From: an uncultured Chloroflexota bacterium
GTDB taxonomy: Bacteria > Chloroflexota > Dehalococcoidia > CAUJGQ01
Direction: 5' to 3'
NCBI GenBank assembly: GCA_937879875.1
Contig: CALFMN010000194.1
Location: 1 to 37,701 of the forward strand
DNA length: 37,701 bases
The notes under the pieces are model-generated. The model was not told the origin of the DNA. It did no database searches and saw only the letters and a program-made list of their open reading frames with translations. Positions 15,071-21,718 of this stretch are shown here, one piece after another; position 1 is the stretch's first letter, and the number at the start of each line of letters is the position of its first letter. Both the position numbers and the translations under genes were made by a program.

Positions 15071-16404
15071 CAGCGCCCTCCCAGCATGGCGTTGATCTGC
15101 GGCGTCAGGGCGTTGATGACCGTACGCGGATCGGCCCCATCGGCAAAGATCGGCTTCACGCCGGCGTTGACCGCGTCGAAGATCGCCAGATAGCCGTGGA
15201 ACTGCGCGTCTTTGCGCCCGCGCTCCGTTTCGCTCAGGAACACCCGTCCAACCGCGGGCGAGAGGTTGCCAGGGCCGTCGGACGTACCGGGCGAGGCGGC
15301 GCGCACCGCGGCCGGCACGCCCTCGTGCAGGAAGAGATTGCTGTTGCCGACGGAGCGCCGGCTCGGCACGACCAGGCCGGACTCGGTGAAGATCGCCTCG
15401 CCCTTGGTGCTCAGCAGCCACTTGAGGAAGGTCCACGCTTGCTGCGGATGGCGGGAACGGGCGGCGATCACGTAACCGGCGCCACCGGCGTAGTTCACCG
15501 CTTCGACGGAGCGCGGCAGCGGCGCCGCGGCCCAGTGCAGCCCCGCCGAACCGGCGAACAGCGGCACCAGCGCATGATTGCCGAAGGCCATCGCCAGCTT
15601 GCCCGAGACGAACAGCCGGCCGATCTGCTCGGAAGACGTCAGATCGCCGTACGGCGGCGTGACGTGATCCACGTAGATCAGGTCGTGCAGATACTGCAAC
15701 GCACCAAGCGCGGCCTGGCTGTCGAGCGTGAGCCGCGTCGGCGTCACGGGGTCATCGTAGAGATCGCCGCCGTTCTGCCAGACCCAGAGCTTCCACCAGG
15801 TGTCCGGCTCGAAGGCGAAGCCGTAGCGCCCGCCGGCGTCGCTGCTGCTGAGCGCCAGTGCGTCGCGGCGCAGATCGTCCCACGTCCAGCCATCCTGCGG
15901 ATAGGGCAGGTGCGCCGCGTCGAACAGGTCCTTGTTGTAGAAAATGACTTTGGTGTCGTTGTCGCGCGGCAGTCCGTAGAGATCGCCCTGATAGCGGAAG
16001 CCATCCACGATCTGCGGGTAGAAGTCGCTCAGATCGTAGCGCTCGGCGTTGATGAACGGCGCCAGGTCGGCGGCGTAGCCCGACTCGGCGTACGGTGGGA
16101 CATCGGAGAGAAAGGCGACGTCAGGCGGATCGCCTTCAGCGTCCCACTGCTTGATGCGCGCAACGTAGTCGCCGTACGCCGCCCAACGCGTCTCGACGTG
16201 GATTTCAGGATGCTCCGCCTGGAACAGCTCGACAATGCGCTCATTGATCGAACGCTCCTGCGGATCGCCCCAGAACGACCAACTGATGGTCGTCACGCCG
16301 GCGGGAGTGGGTGAGGCCGCCAGCGGGACGGCACGCGGCTGCGAGCCGCCGCACGCGGTCAGCAGCCCGAGCAGAGGAATGACCAACAACCAACGGACGC
16401 CCAT
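15070..16404 (-). CDS. Sugar-type extracellular solute-binding lipoprotein
   Basis: The 444-residue protein is a family 1 (MalE/UgpB-like) substrate-binding protein. It has a lipoprotein signal with lipobox LLTAC (C18), then ITTISWSFWGD-type first strand, PPDVAFLSD, YGLPRDNDTKVIFYNKDLF and GGAGYVIAARSRHPQQAWTFLKWLL, all typical of the fold. It would capture a sugar or polyol outside the membrane. There is no permease or ATPase next to it; instead its stop codon overlaps the start of the sensor kinase, suggesting a sensing role with that kinase. The ATG at 16404 is chosen for the signal peptide. The promoter region contains GTACAAA repeated with an 11-base period (16442-16459). Confidence 0.88.
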   Translation of the reverse strand: MGVRWLLVIPLLGLLTACGGSQPRAVPLAASPTPAGVTTISWSFWGDPQERSINERIVELFQAEHPEIHVETRWAAYGDYVARIKQWDAEGDPPDVAFLSDVPPYAESGYAADLAPFINAERYDLSDFYPQIVDGFRYQGDLYGLPRDNDTKVIFYNKDLFDAAHLPYPQDGWTWDDLRRDALALSSSDAGGRYGFAFEPDTWWKLWVWQNGGDLYDDPVTPTRLTLDSQAALGALQYLHDLIYVDHVTPPYGDLTSSEQIGRLFVSGKLAMAFGNHALVPLFAGSAGLHWAAAPLPRSVEAVNYAGGAGYVIAARSRHPQQAWTFLKWLLSTKGEAIFTESGLVVPSRRSVGNSNLFLHEGVPAAVRAASPGTSDGPGNLSPAVGRVFLSETERGRKDAQFHGYLAIFDAVNAGVKPIFADGADPRTVINALTPQINAMLGGR

Positions 16405-16441
16405 GAATGCCACGCCGGGGCGCAGCGGCGCCCTGCCAGGT

Positions 16442-16459
16442 GTACAAATTCCGTACAAA
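16442..16459. promoter_or_regulatory. GTACAAA direct repeat, 11-bp period
   Basis: GTACAAA occurs at 16442-16448 and again at 16453-16459, one helical turn apart, 38 bases upstream of the binding-protein start. On the minus strand it reads TTTGTAC-N4-TTTGTAC. A tandem regulator site is inferred. Confidence 0.4.
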
Positions 16460-16499
16460 CCAAGGCTATCGGCCCGCGCGCCGCAACGGTGCGTACCCA

Positions 16500-16555
16500 G
16501 GTATCGACCGAACGCGGACATAGGTATTGACCGGGTACTGTCCGGGCACTGACCG
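16500..16555. promoter_or_regulatory. Array of 11-bp direct repeats (consensus GGTAYTGACCG)
   Basis: Four 11-base units are present: GGTATCGACCG (16500-16510), then after 12 bases GGTATTGACCG (16523-16533), GGTACTGTCCG (16534-16544) and GGCACTGACCG (16545-16555) in direct tandem. A weaker fifth may lie at 16488-16498. The period puts all units on one face of the helix, as in OmpR/PhoB-type regulator boxes. The array ends about 37 bases upstream of a CATAAT element (16592-16597) that has a poor -35 (TGTCGG). This is the layout of an activator-dependent promoter for the chrB-like gene. Confidence 0.65.
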
Positions 16556-16591
16556 GCTGCCCGCCGGGTGTCGGCGGCCGCGCCCTGCGCC

Positions 16592-16597
16592 CATAAT
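16592..16597 (+). promoter_or_regulatory. Candidate -10 element for the chrB-like gene
   Basis: CATAAT matches the -10 consensus in five of six positions. The -35 window 17 bases upstream (TGTCGG, 16569-16574) is poor. With transcription starting near 16604, the leader would be about 50 bases. The repeat array upstream probably supplies an activator. Confidence 0.4.
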
Positions 16598-16655
16598 AGA
16601 CGCGCCGTGCGCCGCGCGGGCCGATGATTTCGCTGAGAACTGCGAAGGTTGCCGC

Positions 16656-17102
16656 ATGAAATGGGTAACGCGTCAGAACGTCAAGGTTGACCGCGTCGCC
16701 TGTCCCTGGCTGATCGCCCGCTTCATCGACGGCGACGCCGAGTTCGGCTTTGTCCCGGCGGAGCAGGTGCTCGCGATTGCCGAGCGCGAGCAGGCGCAGT
16801 CGTTCGACGCGCCAGGCGCCCGCTATACGCACCGCGACGGCAAGTGCAGTTTCGAGGTTCTGATCGAGGAGTTCAGCCTGGTCGCGCCGGGCCTCGACCG
16901 GCTGACGCAGATCGTGCACGCCGCGGACATTGCCGAGGACCTCGGCAGCGTGCCGGAAGGCGCCGGACTGAGGGCGATCGCGGAGGGCTTCGCGCTCGAC
17001 GTGGAGAGCGATGTGGAACGCCAGCACCTGCAGTGGCCCCTGTACGACGCCCTGCTCGCCTGGTGCGCCCGGCAGGAGGCAGGCGATGACGCGGAGCGCT
17101 GA
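16656..17102 (+). CDS. ChrB C-terminal-domain (chromate resistance) protein
   Basis: The 148-residue product corresponds to the Chrome_Resist (ChrB C-terminal) domain: start MKWVTRQNVKVDRVACPWLI, then IARFIDGDAEFGFVP, the GARYTHRDGKCSFEVLIEEF block and a helical C-terminal half. In known ChrB proteins this domain follows an N-terminal domain and is tied to chromate response; stand-alone forms are common and often of unknown function. No chrA transporter is nearby, so chromate resistance is not established. The ATG has a GAAGG about nine bases upstream. The frame upstream of 16656 has no similarity. Confidence 0.82.
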   Translation: MKWVTRQNVKVDRVACPWLIARFIDGDAEFGFVPAEQVLAIAEREQAQSFDAPGARYTHRDGKCSFEVLIEEFSLVAPGLDRLTQIVHAADIAEDLGSVPEGAGLRAIAEGFALDVESDVERQHLQWPLYDALLAWCARQEAGDDAER

Positions 17103-17180
17103 TCGATCCGCGCGATCTCACGAGACGCCGCCGGTGTAGTACCTTGTACGGGCGCCCTTCGCGCCGGAGAACGTCCCGCC

Positions 17181-17996
17181 ATGCCCACTGCACCAGTGAA
17201 CGGTATCTCGTTGTATTACGAAGAACACGGCGCCGGCACGCCGCTGCTGCTGATCATGGGCTTCGCCGCCAACACGACCGCGTGGGAGCCGCTGCTGCCG
17301 GCGCTCAGCAGCCGCTGCCGCGTGATCGCTTTCGACAACCGCGGGGCAGGCCGCAGTGCTGCGCCGGAAGCCGCCTACACGATGGCGGAATTGGCCGACG
17401 ACGCGCTCGGCCTGCTGGCGCATCTGGGCATCGAGCGGGCGCACGTCTACGGCATCAGCATGGGCGGCATGATCGCGCAGCACGTGGCCCTGCGCGCACC
17501 GCGGCGAGTGCTCTCGGTCATCCTCGGCTGCACGACGCCGGGCGGTCCGCAGGCGACGCCCGCACCCGACCCGATCGTCGCCGCGCTGCTCAAGGCCTCG
17601 ACGGCCCCGATCGAGGAGGCGTTCGACCTGACCGTACCGATCATGTACAGCGACGCGTTCGCTGCCGCGCACCGTGCGGAGCTATGGGAGCGAGCGCTGC
17701 GCAACGCGCCGTTGCGCGCGAGCGAAGCGGGGATCAAGGGCCAGATGGCGGCGATCGTCGGCCACGATACGTTCGCACGGCTTTCTGAGATCGCCAAGCC
17801 AGCGCTGGTGCTGCACGGCGACGCGGATGAGCTGGTGCCGACGGTCAACGGCCGCCTGCTGGCCGAGGGGATTCCGGGCGCGCGGCTTGTGCTCTACTCC
17901 GGCGCCCGGCACGGCTTCCATGTGGAATTTGCGGCCCGGTCGGCGTCAGACACGCTCGCCTTCCTGGATTCGGTGCCGGCGGCCGCGCCCGCGTAG
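17181..17996 (+). CDS. Alpha/beta hydrolase
   Basis: The 271-residue hydrolase has a full triad: nucleophile S93 in YGISMGGMIAQ, acid D216 in LHGDADELVP and H244 in GARHGFHVEF. The oxyanion segment is LLLIMGFAANTTAW and the DNRGAGRS loop is typical of the 3-oxoadipate enol-lactonase/epoxide hydrolase branch. The exact substrate is unknown. It is followed after 22 bases by the S41 protease gene on the same strand. Confidence 0.88.
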   Translation: MPTAPVNGISLYYEEHGAGTPLLLIMGFAANTTAWEPLLPALSSRCRVIAFDNRGAGRSAAPEAAYTMAELADDALGLLAHLGIERAHVYGISMGGMIAQHVALRAPRRVLSVILGCTTPGGPQATPAPDPIVAALLKASTAPIEEAFDLTVPIMYSDAFAAAHRAELWERALRNAPLRASEAGIKGQMAAIVGHDTFARLSEIAKPALVLHGDADELVPTVNGRLLAEGIPGARLVLYSGARHGFHVEFAARSASDTLAFLDSVPAAAPA

Positions 17997-18018
17997 CCGC
18001 ATTGCCGCGAGGTTGACG

Positions 18019-19455
18019 GTGCCACGTTTCCCGCGACGTTGGAGTGCCCGCGGCGGGTGCCGGGCGGCGACGGTGTCCGTGCGCTCGCTGCTGCGGCCGC
18101 TGCTGCTTGCGATCCTGATCGTCGCGCTGATGGCGGGCGCGGGCGAGGCTACGGGCTTTCTCCGCCACGCCGCGTTGGCGCCGAACGCCGCCGATACGGA
18201 ACTGACGGCGATCCACGCGGCGCTGGCCGACCTTCAGCACGAGTATTTCCGGCCGATCGACGCCGATGCTGCCTTGAGCGGCGCCTGGGACGGCGCCATC
18301 GCGGCGGCAAAGCCGGCCGGAACGCGCGTGTCTGCCGTGGCGCGGCCGCAACTGACCGGCGACTCTGCGACGGCCCGAACAGCCTTCGACGCCGCCTTTC
18401 GCGCGCTGAACGCGGCGACGGCCGGCAGCGTGAGCGCGCCGACGCTCGGGCATGCGGCGATCGCCGCGCTGGCATCGTCGGTGCATGAGAACCATACGTA
18501 TTTCATCGACCCGGACCGCTGGCAGCATCGCGGCGACACGGTCAGTTCCTACGCTGGCATCGGCGTCACCGTCAACGAACGGCCCGACGGCATCTACGTC
18601 GGTGAGGTGTTCGAGGACTCGCCCGCGGCGCACGCCGGCATTCATCCCGGCGACCGCTTCCTCAAGGTGGACGATGCGGCAGTGGCCGATCTGAAACTCG
18701 ACCAGCTCGTGAACCGGCTGCGCGGTCCGGCCGGCACGGGGGTCAGCGTGACGGTGCAGCGCGGCGCCGGCAGCGTGCAGGTGGCGATCACGCGCGCCAC
18801 GATCAGCATCATCGCCTTTGAAAGCCGCATCCTCGACGGCGGCGTGGGCTATCTGCGGCTGCGCAGCTTCCCGCCGGCCGGCTCGAAGCTGCCCGACGGC
18901 CGCACGGTCGCACAAGCGCTCGATCTGGCGCTGGACGGCTTCGATCGCGCCGGCGTGACCTCGTGGGTGCTGGACCTGCGCGGCAACGGCGGCGGCTACC
19001 TGGACGGCATGAACGAGATCGCCAGCCGCTTTCTGCCATCTGGCTCGCCCCTGCTGGTGAGCCACACCCAGGGCGGCGACTCGGTGACACGGGCGGGCAG
19101 CGGCCAGCACACGCCGACACGGCCGCTCGCGGTGCTGATCAACGCCGGCTCGGCCTCTGCGTCAGAGATCCTGACCTCCGCCTTGCAGGAGAGCGGCCGC
19201 GCGGTCGTGGTGGGGGAGAAGAGCGCAGGCGTGGCAAACGCCGCCAATCTCGACGCCTTGCCCGACGGCGGCGGCCTCTCCGTCACGGCGGTGCAGTCGC
19301 TCACCGGCGTGAAGCGCCGGCCCCTCGACGGCCAGGGCGTGACGCCGGACTCGGCACTGGCCGCCAACCCCGACGATGTGACGACCGGCCGCGACAGCCA
19401 GCTTGAGCGGGCGGAGAACCTGCTGCGTGCGGCCGTGGCGCAGGCCGGCCCCTGA
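18019..19455 (+). CDS. S41 family (C-terminal processing) protease with PDZ domain
   Basis: The 478-residue protein has a membrane segment (about 24-42) that exports or anchors it, a helical region, a PDZ domain (about 178-262, with SPAAHAGIHPGDRFLKVDD) and an S41 core with VLDLRGNGGGYLDG (317-330) and GSASASE (377-383, nucleophile probably S380). The segment where CtpA/Prc proteins carry the general-base lysine (TFGKG type) reads KSAGVAN, so the lysine expected about 25 residues after the serine is V405; K401 is nearby but shifted. It may belong to another S41 branch with a different base, or be inactive. The GTG at 18019 is chosen; a TTG at 18013 is in frame two codons upstream. The frame is open further back only by chance overlap with the hydrolase. 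Confidence 0.85.
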   Translation: MPRFPRRWSARGGCRAATVSVRSLLRPLLLAILIVALMAGAGEATGFLRHAALAPNAADTELTAIHAALADLQHEYFRPIDADAALSGAWDGAIAAAKPAGTRVSAVARPQLTGDSATARTAFDAAFRALNAATAGSVSAPTLGHAAIAALASSVHENHTYFIDPDRWQHRGDTVSSYAGIGVTVNERPDGIYVGEVFEDSPAAHAGIHPGDRFLKVDDAAVADLKLDQLVNRLRGPAGTGVSVTVQRGAGSVQVAITRATISIIAFESRILDGGVGYLRLRSFPPAGSKLPDGRTVAQALDLALDGFDRAGVTSWVLDLRGNGGGYLDGMNEIASRFLPSGSPLLVSHTQGGDSVTRAGSGQHTPTRPLAVLINAGSASASEILTSALQESGRAVVVGEKSAGVANAANLDALPDGGGLSVTAVQSLTGVKRRPLDGQGVTPDSALAANPDDVTTGRDSQLERAENLLRAAVAQAGP

Positions 19456-19487
19456 GTGGCGAGCGTGCAACAGCGCCGCGGCGAGGA

Positions 19488-20372
19488 TCAGAGCAGCGCG
19501 AGCTGGCGCGGCTCCTCGCGCGGCGCTGCGTAGCGCTCACCCAGTCCGTGCGCGTCCTTGTACCGGCTCGCCCGCTCGGCCACGCGCCGTGTATAGGCCT
19601 CGGTCGCGTATTTGCCGCGATAGAGGCGGGCGTAGCCGTCCAGCAGATCAGGAAAGCTGGCCCTCAGGAAGTCGAGGTAGTGCGTTCGCACACCCGCGTC
19701 TAAATGCAGCAGGCCCGTCCAGAGAAAGCAGGCGCCGTGCTCGACCGCGGCCTGGACCGTCGCGCTGACGTGCGCTTCGTCGGCCGTGATGCCGGGCAGC
19801 AGCGGCGCCATCATTACACCCGCGCGGATGCCCCTTGCCGCAAGTCGCTCCACAACCTTCAGCCGCTGAGCGGGCGGCGGCGTGCCCGGCTCGGTCAGCC
19901 TCGCGGCCTCGACGTCCACGGTCGGCACACTGATACAGACCGTGGCGTGGCCCCGCGCCGCCAGCGCCTCCAGCACGTCGGCGTCGCGCAGCACGAGCGT
20001 CCCCTTCGTCACGATCGCGACCGGCGTGCGGAAGGCGTGGGCGGCCTCAAGACAGCCGCGAGAGAGCCGGTAGCGGCCCTCGATCGGTTGATACGGGTCG
20101 GTGGCCGTGCCCAGCGAGATCGACTCGCGCCGCCAGGACCGCGCCGACAGCTCGCGGCGCAGCACCGCGGCGATGTTGGTCTTGGCAAACAGCGCTGAAC
20201 TGAAGCCGGCATCGCTGTTCACGCTCAGATAGCGGTGCGTGGCGCGGGCGTAGCAGTAATGGCAGCCGTGGGCGCAGCCGCGATACGGGTTCAGGCTCCA
20301 CTTGAACGGCATGCCCTGCACCCGGTTCAGCGCCGAGCGGCAGGCAATTTCCTGCACTGAGACGCGAGCCAA
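19488..20372 (-). CDS. SPL-like radical SAM protein (Rv2578c type)
   Basis: The 294-residue protein has the 4Fe-4S motif C33-AHG-C37-HY-C40 near the N-terminus, preceded by NPYRGC, and an SPL-like radical SAM barrel with SLGTATDPYQPIEGRYRLSR and AIVTKGTLVLRD. The Rv2578c-like family is related to spore photoproduct lyase in sequence, but its reaction has not been defined to my knowledge. An iron-sulfur cluster and S-adenosylmethionine use are certain family traits. It lies 57 bases downstream of the alkyltransferase gene, which hints at, but does not prove, a DNA-repair link. Confidence 0.88.
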   Translation of the reverse strand: MARVSVQEIACRSALNRVQGMPFKWSLNPYRGCAHGCHYCYARATHRYLSVNSDAGFSSALFAKTNIAAVLRRELSARSWRRESISLGTATDPYQPIEGRYRLSRGCLEAAHAFRTPVAIVTKGTLVLRDADVLEALAARGHATVCISVPTVDVEAARLTEPGTPPPAQRLKVVERLAARGIRAGVMMAPLLPGITADEAHVSATVQAAVEHGACFLWTGLLHLDAGVRTHYLDFLRASFPDLLDGYARLYRGKYATEAYTRRVAERASRYKDAHGLGERYAAPREEPRQLALL

Positions 20373-20429
20373 TCGCCGGCCTCCCTCCGCGAGAGATGAA
20401 GCGATCGTCTCAGTAGAACATCTGTGCTG

Positions 20430-20978
20430 TCAAACGGTTATGTCGCCCGTCGCTTCGGCTGCGTTTCGCCGTTCGAACTCGATCAGCCAGCGCTTCATCG
20501 CAAGCCCGCCCCCATACCCCGTGAGTGAGCCGTCGCTGCCGATCAGCCGGTGACAGGGCACGATTACGGGCAGCGGATTCGAGCCGTTGGCGTGGCCGAC
20601 CGCCCGCGCCGCCGCGGGCCGGCCGATCGCGGCTGCCACGGCGCCGTACGCGCGCGTCTCTCCGTACGGCACGGCGAACACCGCCTGCCACACGCGGCGT
20701 TGAAAGGCGGTGCCGCGCGGCGCCAGCGGCACGGTGAACACGCGCAGCCCGCCGGCGAAGTATGCTGCCAACTCCTCGGCCGTTTGCAGAGTGCATGTCG
20801 TGGCGCGCGCGGAGGGACTGCCGTGAGCGTTCGCTGGTGCATGCTGTCGCCGCCAGAAGGCTTCCTGGCCGGGCAGCGAGAGTGCCACAACGCCGGCGGC
20901 GCTGCTTGCGATGAGCATCGTGCCGAGCGGTGTGTTGACCTCGCCAAAGGCCAGCGGCTCCTCACCGGCGCCGCTCAC
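20430..20978 (-). CDS. ogt: Methylated-DNA--protein-cysteine methyltransferase
   Basis: The 182-residue suicide enzyme transfers alkyl groups from O6-alkylguanine to its own cysteine. The active-site PCHRLIG has C142. The helix-turn-helix segment GTAFQRRVWQAVFAVPYGET with Y111 and the arginine finger R125 (ARAVGHAN) are present, as is the C-terminal GYGGGLAMKRWLIEFE. The GTG start at 20978 overlaps the stop of the small upstream gene (CTGTGA), so the two are translationally coupled. The longer open frame upstream on this strand is out of frame with the small gene and rejected. Confidence 0.9.
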   Translation of the reverse strand: MSGAGEEPLAFGEVNTPLGTMLIASSAAGVVALSLPGQEAFWRRQHAPANAHGSPSARATTCTLQTAEELAAYFAGGLRVFTVPLAPRGTAFQRRVWQAVFAVPYGETRAYGAVAAAIGRPAAARAVGHANGSNPLPVIVPCHRLIGSDGSLTGYGGGLAMKRWLIEFERRNAAEATGDITV

Positions 20979-21184
20979 AGCTTCATCACGATCAGCTCGC
21001 GCCGCAGCCCGGCCGCCGACACCTCGACCCGCACGTAGGTCACGCGAACTTTCAGCTTCTGGCCTTTTTCCGTGGTCAGGAAGAACTCGTCGCGCGGCTC
21101 GAAGCGGTAGTCGGTCTCCAGGGTGAAGAAGTGGGCCATCTTCTGATTGGTGAAGGGGTCGGCTTCGTAGATCTCGGTCTTCAC
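20975..21184 (-). CDS. Small conserved-looking protein of unknown function
   Basis: The 69-residue protein is not recognised. It starts at a GTG (21184) with AGAGG eight bases upstream and reads as a compact, mostly beta protein with alternating charge (for example HFFTLETDYRFEPRDEFF and KLKVRVTYVRVEV). It has no signal peptide, no membrane segment and no cysteines. Its stop overlaps the alkyltransferase start, so the two are made together. Its reality is supported by the coupling, the ribosome site and a sensible globular composition. Confidence 0.65.
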   Translation of the reverse strand: MKTEIYEADPFTNQKMAHFFTLETDYRFEPRDEFFLTTEKGQKLKVRVTYVRVEVSAAGLRRELIVMKL

Positions 21185-21247
21185 ACATCATGCCTCTGAG
21201 AACGTTCGCGCACGCGCATGGTAACGTGCCGCAGGTGACGCGGGTCT

Positions 21248-21718
21248 CTACTCCCGACGCTCTCCCCGGCGCCGGCGCTCGCGCGGCGGCCAGAGCGTGC
21301 GGTATGACTCGCCGGCGATCGCGTCGCGTACTTCCTTCGTGTCCAGCTGCGTCAGCCGCTGCAACAGCCCCTCGCACTCCTCACGGCCGCGCTCCTGGGC
21401 GGCGGCGCGGCAACGCTCAACAATGCGGCTCCAGACGCCGGACTCGACCAGGCTGTCGAGGCCCAGCGGCCACTGGATGAAGAGGAAACGTTCCGGCTCG
21501 CCCAGATCCGGCCGCAGCCGGCGTAGCTGCGCGAAGCGTTCCTTCGGCGTACGCACCGGGGGCACGACGCGAAACAGCGGCCCGCTGCCCGTACCCTCGC
21601 GTGTGTCGAACAGCACGCGCGGCGCCAGATGCTTAAAACCGAGCACCAGCACATCGCAGCGGGCGATCGCATCGCGGGCGCCGTCAAGGTCGAGGCGCAG
21701 GCCGTCCTCAGCGCGCAC
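21248..21718 (-). CDS. Hypothetical protein coupled to the LutB-LutA fusion
   Basis: The 156-residue protein is not one I can name. Its start overlaps the end of the upstream fusion gene by 11 bases, so translational coupling is likely. It has DVLVLGFKHLAPRVLFDTR, a proline-rich FRVVPPVRTPKERFAQL stretch, FLFIQWPLGLDSLVESGVW and a strongly basic Arg-rich C-terminus. It is not a LutC (LUD-domain) protein by any motif I can see, although LutC would be expected in this position. No signal peptide or membrane helix is evident. Confidence 0.65.
   Translation of the reverse strand: MRAEDGLRLDLDGARDAIARCDVLVLGFKHLAPRVLFDTREGTGSGPLFRVVPPVRTPKERFAQLRRLRPDLGEPERFLFIQWPLGLDSLVESGVWSRIVERCRAAAQERGREECEGLLQRLTQLDTKEVRDAIAGESYRTLWPPRERRRRGERRE

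Noticed and set aside
16656..17102. Assigning chromate resistance as the function
   Set aside because: Only the ChrB C-terminal domain is present, and there is no ChrA transporter in the window.
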